Source: an uncultured Pseudomonas sp.
GTDB taxonomy: Bacteria > Pseudomonadota > Gammaproteobacteria > Pseudomonadales > Pseudomonadaceae
Assembly: GCF_946886105.1 (NCBI RefSeq)
Contig: NZ_CAMPHV010000037.1
Coordinates: 1 to 57,019 of the forward strand
DNA length: 57,019 nucleotides
Direction of reading: 5' to 3'
This document shows positions 1 through 7,327 of this stretch, piece after piece; positions within the stretch are counted from its first letter, which is position 1, and each line of letters opens with the position of its first letter. The notes under the pieces were generated by a model that worked only from the letters and a program-made list of their open reading frames with translations, made no database searches and was not told the DNA's origin. A program made the translations under genes and the position numbers.

Positions 1-5
1 TCCGA

Positions 6-55
6 GCCTGTTTTTAACGCCGTATCGGCAACGCAGGTAGTTTTTCAACAGCCTG
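6..55 (+). repeat. 50-bp repeat, copy A
   Basis: This 50-bp segment matches the reverse complement of 13321-13370 at 42 of 50 positions by hand alignment. Shared blocks include GTTTTTAACG near one end and AGTTTTTCAAC near the other. The two copies face each other and bracket the hrpW-to-avrE block. It resembles a small non-coding mobile or IS-end-derived repeat, but the family is not identified. Confidence 0.7.
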
Positions 56-102
56 GTAGCGATTTCCGCCTTTGTTTCCGAGGCAGTAAGAGAGTTCGAG
101 CG

Positions 103-486
103 ATGGATGTGCAACGGATCGTTGATGGTTTCCTGGCCCGCCTGGGCGAGCGTCTCGGCACGCCGCTCACGCTGCAGCACGGCGTATGCGCGCTCTATAA
201 CGATCGCGACCAACAGCTTGCCGTTATCGAGATCCCCCAGCCGGGGAGTTCCGTCATGTTGTATTGCCGGCTCGGTCAGGTGCCGCACGCAGCCGACAGT
301 TACCAGCAGCTGCTGGCGCGCAATTTCGATATGAGCTCGATGCGCGGTTGCTGGTTCGCGTTGAACCGTGAAGCGCTATGCCTCTGCACTCAGCGGGATA
401 TCGCCGAGCTCGACGAGGAACGCTTCTGCGACCTGGCGATGGGCTTTATTGCCCAGGCGCAAACGCTGCGAAATACCTTGCAGTGA
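103..486 (+). CDS. CesT-family type III chaperone (DspF/ShcE-like)
   Basis: A 127-aa acidic protein with the size and layout of class I T3SS chaperones: an N-terminal helix, a strand carrying 'LTLQHGVCALYN', a central 'AVIEIPQPGSSVMLYCRLG' strand pair, and a C-terminal helix. Such proteins bind the N-terminal region of a cognate effector in the cytoplasm and hand it to the secretion ATPase. It precedes the hrpW-type gene by 117 bp on the same strand, so it may serve HrpW or an effector encoded beyond the left edge. No HrpL box lies in the 102 bp available upstream, so its promoter may be outside the window. The family call is reasonable; the partner is unknown. Confidence 0.7.
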   Translation: MDVQRIVDGFLARLGERLGTPLTLQHGVCALYNDRDQQLAVIEIPQPGSSVMLYCRLGQVPHAADSYQQLLARNFDMSSMRGCWFALNREALCLCTQRDIAELDEERFCDLAMGFIAQAQTLRNTLQ

Positions 487-603
487 GCGTGGCCGACGAG
501 TCGTCTCTCGCGGCATGCCCGTTAACAGAGATCGCCGACTTCTCCCGACAGGGTTGGGGTGGGAGTGCGGTTTGACCGACCACCAACCTTGGAGGACTCA
601 CCG

Positions 604-1980
604 ATGGAGCTCAGATTTCACATCAATGTTCAGCCCGATGCGTTTTCACCGCAATCGGATTCACCTTCGGACTACAAGAACAATTCGCGCACGAATACGG
701 GCGATACGCTGGGCGGTAGATCCTTCGAGGAGTTCGCCGAACAGATGGCCATGGCGCTGGTTGCCGAGCTGATGAAGGGCAATCCCTTGCTTCAGCAACT
801 GCTGGGCGGCGGCAATAACAATGGCGACGGATCTGGTATCGGTGGTGGTGGATCGGGCGCCGGCGGTGCTCAGGGCCAGGATTTCGGCAGCCGCTTCAAG
901 GAGGCGCTGTTTTCCTACCTGGATCAGCTGCTAGGTGGTTCCAAGGGCAATAAGAACGTCCAGGGCCAGGGCAATCCGGGCAGCACCGCAACGCCGGAAT
1001 CGAACCTGCCGAATAGCGCGAGCCAGTTCCTGCGCGGTGGCGGCACCAGCCTGCTGAACAACTCGATTGCACCCACCGGGGACGGCGGCGGCCAGGTACA
1101 GAACAAGGAGGTGCTGGCGCCGATCAGCAATCTGATGGACAAGCATTCGGATGTGTTCGGCAAGCCCAACCCGCAGAGCAATGTTCCTGGGCCGGCGCCT
1201 GTCGAACAATTCAGCAAGCCGGTCAGCCTGAGCCAGGTACCGAGCACTGAAACGCCGGCGTCGGGACCGTCGAAATCGGCGCCGCCCAGCGTAGCTTCGA
1301 CCCGCACCGACGGTAATTTTGTTCTCACCAAGCTTGCCGAAGGCGGCATAGGTGGCAGCTCCGGGATCGATTTCCCGAAAGCCTCCGCCAATCCCAACGT
1401 GGTCAATGAACCGATCGTGGTGAAGAAGGGCGAGGTGTTCGATGGCAAGGGGCAGACCTTCACCGCCGGTAACAAACTGGGGGATGGCGGTCAGAGCGAG
1501 AACCAACGACCGCTGTTCATCCTCGAGGATGGCGCCAGCCTGAAGAACGTCGTGATAGGCGATAACGGTGCCGACGGGGTGCATGTCCATGGCGACGCCA
1601 AGGTGGACAACGTGCACTGGACCAACGTCGGCGAGGACGCCCTGACCGTCAAACCGAACAAGGACGGCAAGAAGGCCAACGTCGAGATCACCAACAGCAG
1701 CGCCCAGGGTGCCAACGACAAGATCTTCCAGCTGAACGCCGATGCCAACATCACCATCGACAACTTCAAGGCCAAGGATTTCGGCAGCTTCCTGCGCACC
1801 AATGGCGGTCAGCAGGGCGACTGGAACATCAACCTGAAGAACATCACGGCCGAGGATGGCAAGTACAAGTTCGTCAACAGCGATGCCGAAGGGGTGAAGC
1901 TGTCTGCCGACAACATCCGCCTGCAGAACGTCGCCGAACATATCCGTCTATCGAAATCCAGCACCCTGAACCTGGGCTGA
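604..1980 (+). CDS. hrpW: HrpW-type harpin with pectate lyase domain
   Basis: 458 aa. The start at 604 is chosen because GGAGG lies at 591-595; a longer in-frame start at 559 has no such signal. Residues 1 to about 240 are Gly/Ser/Asn/Gln-rich and cysteine-free, as in harpins, with a glycine run near residues 75-95. From about residue 270 to the end a polysaccharide lyase family 3 domain is recognisable, starting near 'VVKKGEVFDGKGQTF' and including 'LFILEDGASLKNVVIG' and 'DGVHVHGDAKVDNVHW', the parallel beta-helix signature. HrpW proteins are secreted by the T3SS to the plant apoplast, bind pectate and help translocation; most show little lyase activity. Family identification is firm; enzymatic activity is unproven. 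Confidence 0.88.
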   Translation: MELRFHINVQPDAFSPQSDSPSDYKNNSRTNTGDTLGGRSFEEFAEQMAMALVAELMKGNPLLQQLLGGGNNNGDGSGIGGGGSGAGGAQGQDFGSRFKEALFSYLDQLLGGSKGNKNVQGQGNPGSTATPESNLPNSASQFLRGGGTSLLNNSIAPTGDGGGQVQNKEVLAPISNLMDKHSDVFGKPNPQSNVPGPAPVEQFSKPVSLSQVPSTETPASGPSKSAPPSVASTRTDGNFVLTKLAEGGIGGSSGIDFPKASANPNVVNEPIVVKKGEVFDGKGQTFTAGNKLGDGGQSENQRPLFILEDGASLKNVVIGDNGADGVHVHGDAKVDNVHWTNVGEDALTVKPNKDGKKANVEITNSSAQGANDKIFQLNADANITIDNFKAKDFGSFLRTNGGQQGDWNINLKNITAEDGKYKFVNSDAEGVKLSADNIRLQNVAEHIRLSKSSTLNLG

Positions 1981-1993
1981 GAGGAGTAAAGCA

Positions 1994-2308
1994 ATGAACC
2001 ACAATTCCAACCGCGCCTCGACCTGGAGCGAACTGCTGCAAGGCGATGGCTATCTCACGCCGGCCCAGCGGGTCGCTTTCGAGCGAGCGATCGGCATGGT
2101 GATACGTTCCCTGGACCAGACCCTGGGTATGTCGGCCGAGCCACAGTATGGGGAGTTCGACTTCGAAACCTTCGCCGATGGGCTGGAGCACCGGTTTCTC
2201 CGCGGCTCGGATAGCGATGAACTGAGCAGCGACGCCAGTCTGACGGCCTACTGGGTGATCCGCCACATCGCCGACGGGCTGCTGAAGGGGCGCAGTCGGT
2301 TGCACTGA
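1994..2308 (+). CDS. Small protein downstream of hrpW, unknown
   Basis: 104 aa, 13 bp behind hrpW and preceded by GAGGAG, so probably translated from the same message. It is mostly helical and acidic ('YLTPAQRVAFERAIGMVIRSLDQTLG', then 'DFETFADGLEHRFLRG'), with no signal peptide or membrane segment. I do not recognise the family. Position and acidity are compatible with an accessory chaperone or regulator of HrpW, but that is inference. Confidence 0.7.
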   Translation: MNHNSNRASTWSELLQGDGYLTPAQRVAFERAIGMVIRSLDQTLGMSAEPQYGEFDFETFADGLEHRFLRGSDSDELSSDASLTAYWVIRHIADGLLKGRSRLH

Positions 2309-2377
2309 AGCCCGAGATGGCCCGCTTTTTCGATTGAGCGCCGTAACCCACAATACGGGCAGGACCGATCATCGTCT

Positions 2378-2510
2378 GGTGGATCGATAAAGCGCGATCC
2401 ACCCTACGCATGGCGCCTTCGCCCGCGTGGAGAGGAACCGCAGACCCCGTGGATGTCGCTTTTCCCATCCACCACAACCGCCCGATGGATCGACAAAGCG
2501 CGATCCCCCC
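2378..2510. repeat. Two copies of a palindromic intergenic repeat
   Basis: GGTGGATCG...CGATCCACC (2378-2403, loop ATAAAGCG-like) and a degenerate second copy at about 2484-2510 share the core GATCGAyAAAGCGCGATCC. Short repeats of this kind are common between genes in Pseudomonas. The 375-bp gap between the small ORF and the next gene otherwise holds only the HrpL box near its end. Confidence 0.6.
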
Positions 2511-2630
2511 GCAAAGACTGTCTGCAACACGTAACGAGTACATAGCCATATTTTTACCCAGGCTCATTCGAGGCCCTCGGGGGTGAGCAAAGCATGACAG
2601 CCATGCTGCCGTGATTGCCGGCGGTATGGC

Positions 2631-2658
2631 GGAATCCTCTGCCATCGAGAGCCACCCA
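2631..2658 (+). promoter_or_regulatory. HrpL box (GGAATC-N15-CCACCCA)
   Basis: The -35 half differs from GGAACC at one base; the -10 half CCACCCA fits CCACNNA exactly, with the preferred 15-base spacer. It lies 25 bp before the start at 2684, on the correct strand, which makes the 1010-aa protein a probable member of the HrpL regulon. Confidence 0.75.
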
Positions 2659-2683
2659 AGAAAAATTTACCTATTGATGGCAA

Positions 2684-5600
2684 ATGATCGGCATGCACAA
2701 TCCAGGGATCAGGCCAGCGACGTTTCACTTCCCTATTCGCAGCGATACCGACCGCCTGGATGCGTCTTCTCTTCCACGCAGCCAGGACGACCTGGCACTG
2801 ACCGCACGCAAGCGTGGTCTGGACAAGCGTCTGACAGGCTTGCAACAGGCGCTGCAACGGGAAGCCCATCGACACTGGCGTTACGAGCGCACCGTCAATC
2901 AGGACTGGACGCAGTCGCACAGCTATGCCGACAGGCGTCGGGAGGAACTGGCGGCTATTCCGGGCGGCAGCGGCATCGCCGCCCAATATGGATTGACCTT
3001 TGCCCGGAACCTGATTCCGGCGGACAGCTTTATTCATGAACTGAGACTCGGGCACGAGATCGAGAGCAATTACCTGCGTGATATGCCGTCGCATGATTTT
3101 CTCGATAAGTGCAAGGCGCTTTATCGACGCCGACAGCCCTATTCGGGCCATAGCGTGGTCTTCGTCAATAGCCGGCATGGCGCCGAGATGATCCTGCATC
3201 ATCTGCGCGATCGGTTGCCCGGCGTGAATCAACAGCTTTATCTGCAACAGCATCTGCTGAACATGCGTCCCGGTGTGTATGCCCTGGAACTGGAGATACT
3301 GTTGGCGGAAAAGGCAGAGCCTCTGATCCATACCTACGGCGCACGACCGTCGGTGTATAGCGTCATGGCTGCAAGTGGCACACCGCACCATGCCGTGCCG
3401 GCGGATCCGGCTGTGGATAACCGCACACTGCTGGCTGCCTTCCACCCTGAGCCGGGGGCATCCATTGCCGCTCGCTTGCATGCCATGCCGGACAGCGAGG
3501 GCATGGCCGGATTGGGGCATACCGCCGGCACGCTTGTGGATCGGCTGTTGGCACTGCTGGATGAGCAGACGCTGGAGCGGCATCGGCATAATCCTCTACT
3601 GGCGAACGGGTTGCGCGCATTGCATGGGATTGCCGACAGCCTGCCGAGCCTTAGCCATGACAATGTGGCTTTTTGCAATGGCTATCAGGCACTCATGGAG
3701 GAGCTCAATGTCTGCCTGAGCGCAGTACGCCCCTATGAACTGAAGGACTTCCGCCAGGCGGCGGCCCCTCTTGCCGCCGCTCATCGGCTGCCGGCATCGG
3801 TACCGACCCCTGAGGTGCATCTGCTCAGCTCCGGCATGGGGGCCTTGTCCTTGGGGTTCGAGCTGGCTGAACTGATGACGGGCAGTGCCAATGTCGAAGA
3901 GGCAAGCTCCCGTCGGCATGGCAAGACGCCGGTGTATTACGAAGTGAACAATCTACGGCGGCAACGTCAGAGCGACACCAAACCAGCCGATGCCCTGTAT
4001 GCCGCCCTAGGTCATTCCTTGCCGGATAAACCCGGGCAGCCCGGTTGGAACGTCGATGCGGTTATCGACGCGGTCGACAGGCGCCTGTCCAGGAACAAAC
4101 CCAAACAGGGCCTGCAAGGGGCGTTCAAGGCTATGAAACAGCACCTGGGCCATGGCAGGAAAAGCGACAAACCCTTGGTGCTGATTCTCGATGCCACCCT
4201 GGAGCGGCGTGGCGACATGGACCGCCTGGTTGGGCATTTCGCCAAGGACATTGCCGCCAACAAGTTGCGCATCATCGCCTGCAAGAGTTACCAGAAGTAC
4301 CCCAATCTGTGCAGCGGCAAGGTCATGGCCGGCGGTATAGCCTTGATTGCGGCCGACGACGAGGCCGCGCGCCAAGGCCGTGAGCATCTGGCACGGGTGG
4401 AGCGGGACCTGAACTGGATCGATAACCGCGAAATGCAGTTGATGACCCATATGCTGAACGGGCGCCCCCATGAGTTCGAGTTGCTGGAGCGGGCCACTGA
4501 CAACGGTAATTTCGTGGCGCAGCAGTTCTTTCATGGGCGGCAGGGTCATACCAGGCTCGATCTGGAATCCAGACAATTACCCTTCGCGGCCATCCGGGTC
4601 TCAGCGGAGGCTGGGCAGTTCGCTCTGCATCTGGCCGATGGAGAGCGGATTGTCCGGCCTGACTACCAAGGACATCTCTCCACCCACTTATTGCGCCCGC
4701 GCGACAGCTTTGGCTTTGCCACGACGACTCTGGCGATCATCCCCGACGGCGAGGGACGCAGCTACCTGCGCTTTGCCTTTGGCCAGGAAAGCCGTGCCGA
4801 ACTGACCGAACGTTTCTATATGCCCAGCCGCATGCTGCGCGCCGATGCCAAATGGAGCTGCGCGCAGGCTTCTACCCACATCCAGCAACTGCTCGATGAG
4901 GGGCTGCGCGATGCCGGGATTCCCGCTCATCCCCCTTTGTCCATGGCACAGAAGCTGAGCGCCATCGGCTATGCCGAGCTGCAACCCTTGGATGACAGTA
5001 CACGTCTACGGGCCGATGAGCCGGCTGCACTGCATCGACAGCCCAGGCCCGGCAGCAGGATGACCCTGAACCGCATCGCCTCGGTGATGACTCACCTGGG
5101 ATCCTTGATTACCGGTTTGACCGAGCCCGCCAAATGGCAGCGTGGCCCTGATCGCGATCTGTTGGACGGTATGCTGGGGCCGTTGATTCAGTCGGGCATG
5201 CCCGGCGTTTCCCGTACCGGCAGGGCGGCGATATTGGAGCTGCAAGCCTTCCTGTGCCAAGGGGATATGCAGAGCGCGGATGTGGGGCTGCAGGTGCGTG
5301 GCCTGCAAACCCTGGCCGAGCGTTGCCAGCGTATGCCCGGTGCACTGCGCAGCGGCGATTATCTGCTGTCGATTCCGGATAAGACCTTTGCCGCCGCTCC
5401 CCGTGCCGTGCAGGAGCAGGCTATCGACGCGTTGTTTACCACACAGGACAGCCAGACCCGTCTGCAGTTGATCGAGTCCATGCTGGATGATTTCCAGCTC
5501 AGCAAAGCCTGCGCCTGTCTCGATCGTTTCGAGCAGTTGCTGGAGCGCCGTGCGCCGTTGGTAGCCGAAAGTCTGCATTCGGCCAGACAGGGACTGCAGT

Positions 5601-5716
5601 CGGATCGCCCGGAAGCCATGAATACCCGACAGTACGCCGATCTGCGTGAACAATTGTTGAAGCAGCGACTGGCGCTGGCAGAACGACAAAGCAATGTCGA
5701 TAGCGCCAGCAGCTGA
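2684..5716 (+). CDS. Candidate T3SS effector with PLP-enzyme-like domain
   Basis: 1010 aa, cytosolic in composition, without signal peptide. I do not recognise a named effector. Residues about 375-620 read like the fold-type I, Cys/Met-metabolism PLP enzymes. 'SSGMGAL' (382-386 core) matches the SGM phosphate-binding loop, Asp503 in 'LILDAT' sits where the ring-nitrogen aspartate lies, and 'SYQKY' (Lys538) followed by 'VMAGG' matches the family's Schiff-base lysine region (TKY...G). A later 'WIDNREMQLM' and 'ERATDNGNFVAQQF' resemble the helix after it. Residues 700-1010 are helical and unassigned. An HrpL box lies just upstream. No strong SD is visible; a second ATG (2693) is possible. The PLP link is a hand alignment and the effector call rests on regulation and context. 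Confidence 0.6.
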   Translation: MIGMHNPGIRPATFHFPIRSDTDRLDASSLPRSQDDLALTARKRGLDKRLTGLQQALQREAHRHWRYERTVNQDWTQSHSYADRRREELAAIPGGSGIAAQYGLTFARNLIPADSFIHELRLGHEIESNYLRDMPSHDFLDKCKALYRRRQPYSGHSVVFVNSRHGAEMILHHLRDRLPGVNQQLYLQQHLLNMRPGVYALELEILLAEKAEPLIHTYGARPSVYSVMAASGTPHHAVPADPAVDNRTLLAAFHPEPGASIAARLHAMPDSEGMAGLGHTAGTLVDRLLALLDEQTLERHRHNPLLANGLRALHGIADSLPSLSHDNVAFCNGYQALMEELNVCLSAVRPYELKDFRQAAAPLAAAHRLPASVPTPEVHLLSSGMGALSLGFELAELMTGSANVEEASSRRHGKTPVYYEVNNLRRQRQSDTKPADALYAALGHSLPDKPGQPGWNVDAVIDAVDRRLSRNKPKQGLQGAFKAMKQHLGHGRKSDKPLVLILDATLERRGDMDRLVGHFAKDIAANKLRIIACKSYQKYPNLCSGKVMAGGIALIAADDEAARQGREHLARVERDLNWIDNREMQLMTHMLNGRPHEFELLERATDNGNFVAQQFFHGRQGHTRLDLESRQLPFAAIRVSAEAGQFALHLADGERIVRPDYQGHLSTHLLRPRDSFGFATTTLAIIPDGEGRSYLRFAFGQESRAELTERFYMPSRMLRADAKWSCAQASTHIQQLLDEGLRDAGIPAHPPLSMAQKLSAIGYAELQPLDDSTRLRADEPAALHRQPRPGSRMTLNRIASVMTHLGSLITGLTEPAKWQRGPDRDLLDGMLGPLIQSGMPGVSRTGRAAILELQAFLCQGDMQSADVGLQVRGLQTLAERCQRMPGALRSGDYLLSIPDKTFAAAPRAVQEQAIDALFTTQDSQTRLQLIESMLDDFQLSKACACLDRFEQLLERRAPLVAESLHSARQGLQSDRPEAMNTRQYADLREQLLKQRLALAERQSNVDSASS

Positions 5717-5844
5717 AGCGGTTGCGGGGCGCCGCTAGCCTTCCCCGGTTTCTCCTACATCCGTGCAGTCGTCTTCCGAGGGCGAGGGCAGCGTATCGCG
5801 CCCGACGATAGCCCGACCCGTTTATTGGGCATGGACAAAAAAGA

Positions 5845-5878
5845 CAAAAAAAATCCCGACGGGCCGAAGCCCGCCGGG
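5845..5878 (-). terminator. Rho-independent terminator of hrpN
   Basis: On the minus strand a 10-bp stem (CCCGGCGGGC / GCCCGTCGGG, one G-U pair) with a TTCG tetraloop is followed by eight T residues. It lies 22 bp beyond the hrpN stop codon. Confidence 0.88.
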
Positions 5879-5899
5879 TCGATTGCCTGGCGTTGCGGA

Positions 5900-7003
5900 T
5901 CAGCTGCCGGCTTTGCTCAGTCCCTCCATGATGACGTTGCTGCCGGCCAGCAGGGCGTCGCCGGCCATGGCGGTGCCGCTGGTGCGGGAGGTGTCGCCCA
6001 GCATGACGTCCTTGACGATGTTCTTGGCATCCAGGAACTTGTTCATGCTGTCGCCGGTCATGCCGTCGTCGTCCGGGTTGCTCAGGGCTTCGGCCCAGGA
6101 CTTGTCGTCGCCCTTCACCGAACCGCCATCCTTCTGGTATTCCGGCTTGCCGAAAATCTCCGGATGCTGGTCCATGAACTTACCGATTTCCCTGGCCGTG
6201 CCACGGTCTTCTTCATTCACGAAATGACGGTTGTCGCCATCCTTGTGGGTGCCGATTTCGTTCAGGGAGTTCATACCGATGTGGTTGCCCATCCCCAGAC
6301 CGAAGCCCATGCCGGTTTGCGCCATGCCGCCCATGCCGCCGCCGAGGAGGGCGCCGCCGAGCCCAGCCATGCCACCCGCGAACGGGTTCATGCCGCCCAT
6401 GCCGCCCATGCCGCCGAACGGGCTACCGCCGCCCATACCGCCCATGCCACCGAACGGGCTACCGCCGCCCATGCCGCCTATGCCGCCGAACGGGTTGCCG
6501 CCACCCATGCCGCCGAGCGGGTTCATGCCGCCCATACCGCCCATCAAGCCACCCAGCATACCCATGCCGAGGTTCATGATCGCGTTGTTCAGGGATTGGT
6601 CGAGCATGCTGGTGAGGGCATCGGTCAGGCCCTGCTTGAAGGCGTCGAACTCCTGCTTGTTCACCGTATCGTTCTCGGACAACTCATCTTTCCAGTTGCC
6701 GGCTTGGCCATGCGGGGTGCCGTAGGCGCCGCTGGCGGAGTCCATGAACTCGGCGAGCATCTGCAGCAGGGGGTTCTCGGAGGTCTTGCCGCTTTTGTCC
6801 CAGTCGTTGATCTTCGAGATGCCGTTCTTGTCCGGCTCGCCGAACAGGCCTTTCATCAGGGTATCGGTCAAGGCGCCGATCGGATTCTGGCCTCCGCCCA
6901 GCAGATCGCTGGCCAGCCCGAGGGCTTGCCCCTGAGGAGTAAGGTTCATGGTGATGTTGATGGTCGTGGACGCTGCGTTGCCAAGGATACTTCCCAGGGA
7001 CAT
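5900..7003 (-). CDS. hrpN: HrpN-type harpin
   Basis: 367 aa. The start at 7003 has GAGGA eight bases upstream; the longer ORF has none. It is glycine- and methionine-rich, with no cysteine and no signal peptide. The C-terminal third ('LNEIGTHKDGDNRHFVNEED', 'EIGKFMDQHPEIFGKPEYQK', 'DDKSWAEALSNPDDDGMT') closely follows HrpN of Erwinia amylovora as I remember it, rather than HrpZ of Pseudomonas syringae. The middle carries tandem GGMGGMGGGSPF-like units. Harpins are secreted through the T3SS into the apoplast and assist translocation. It is a single-gene unit: an HrpL box upstream and a terminator downstream. Confidence 0.88.
   Translation of the reverse strand: MSLGSILGNAASTTINITMNLTPQGQALGLASDLLGGGQNPIGALTDTLMKGLFGEPDKNGISKINDWDKSGKTSENPLLQMLAEFMDSASGAYGTPHGQAGNWKDELSENDTVNKQEFDAFKQGLTDALTSMLDQSLNNAIMNLGMGMLGGLMGGMGGMNPLGGMGGGNPFGGIGGMGGGSPFGGMGGMGGGSPFGGMGGMGGMNPFAGGMAGLGGALLGGGMGGMAQTGMGFGLGMGNHIGMNSLNEIGTHKDGDNRHFVNEEDRGTAREIGKFMDQHPEIFGKPEYQKDGGSVKGDDKSWAEALSNPDDDGMTGDSMNKFLDAKNIVKDVMLGDTSRTSGTAMAGDALLAGSNVIMEGLSKAGS
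6368..6545 (-). repeat. Tandem 36-bp coding repeats in hrpN
   Basis: About four imperfect units of 36 bp encode Gly-Gly-Met-Gly-Gly-(Met)-Gly-Gly-Gly-Ser/Asn-Pro-Phe. Neighbouring units are nearly identical in DNA, so copy number is likely to vary between strains by slippage. Confidence 0.75.
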
Positions 7004-7087
7004 ATGCTTTTCCTCTTCGGAGTCATTGAGTGTGAGCGCATCACCTGAACAACCGGGATGACTCGGATGCAATCAGCCGATTACTGG

Positions 7088-7113
7088 CTTGAGAATGTCT
7101 TGACATTCTCAAG
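7088..7113. repeat. Perfect 12-bp inverted repeat at hrpN transcription start
   Basis: CTTGAGAATGTC-TT-GACATTCTCAAG is a perfect palindrome with a 2-bp centre. It begins 2 bp after the -10 half of the hrpN HrpL box, so the predicted +1 lies at its edge. It could form a hairpin at the extreme 5' end of the mRNA or act as an operator. Confidence 0.8.
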
Positions 7114-7114
7114 G

Positions 7115-7142
7115 TGAGTGAGGATTGCGGGAATTGGGTTCC
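7115..7142 (-). promoter_or_regulatory. HrpL box of hrpN (GGAACC-N15-TCACTCA)
   Basis: Read on the minus strand, the -35 half is perfect and the -10 half differs from CCACNNA only at its first base, with a 15-base spacer. It lies 111 bp upstream of hrpN, leaving a leader of about 100 bases that contains the palindrome. Confidence 0.75.
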
Positions 7143-7327
7143 AGACGGCGTGAAAATAAACGGCATGGATAATCGGGGGAGAATCCGCGGGCGGGATTCC
7201 GGCCGGGTGGCGGGCGCAGAACGTATCGATCAAACATCCGCTCCTGACCGTCCGTGGGCGGCCAGGAGCCTGTTGCCGTTACCCCGCGAGCGACGTGCAA
7301 CTTTCCGGTTGCCGGATGAGCGATCGG

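Noticed and set aside
560..603. CCACCAA before hrpW as an HrpL -10 half
   Set aside because: The 15-16 bases upstream lead to TGGGAG or GTGGGA, not GGAACC.
2431..2475. GGAACC at about 2431 as an HrpL box before the 1010-aa gene
   Set aside because: No CCACNNA at 15-17 bases; the nearest CCACCA is 29 bases away. The box at 2631-2658 is better placed.
6368..6545. CRISPR-like array
   Set aside because: The repeats are in-frame coding repeats without unique spacers. No CRISPR array was seen anywhere in the window.
5825..7048. 407-aa plus-strand ORF rich in Ala-His-Ala repeats
   Set aside because: It is the antisense reading of the Gly/Met repeats of hrpN.
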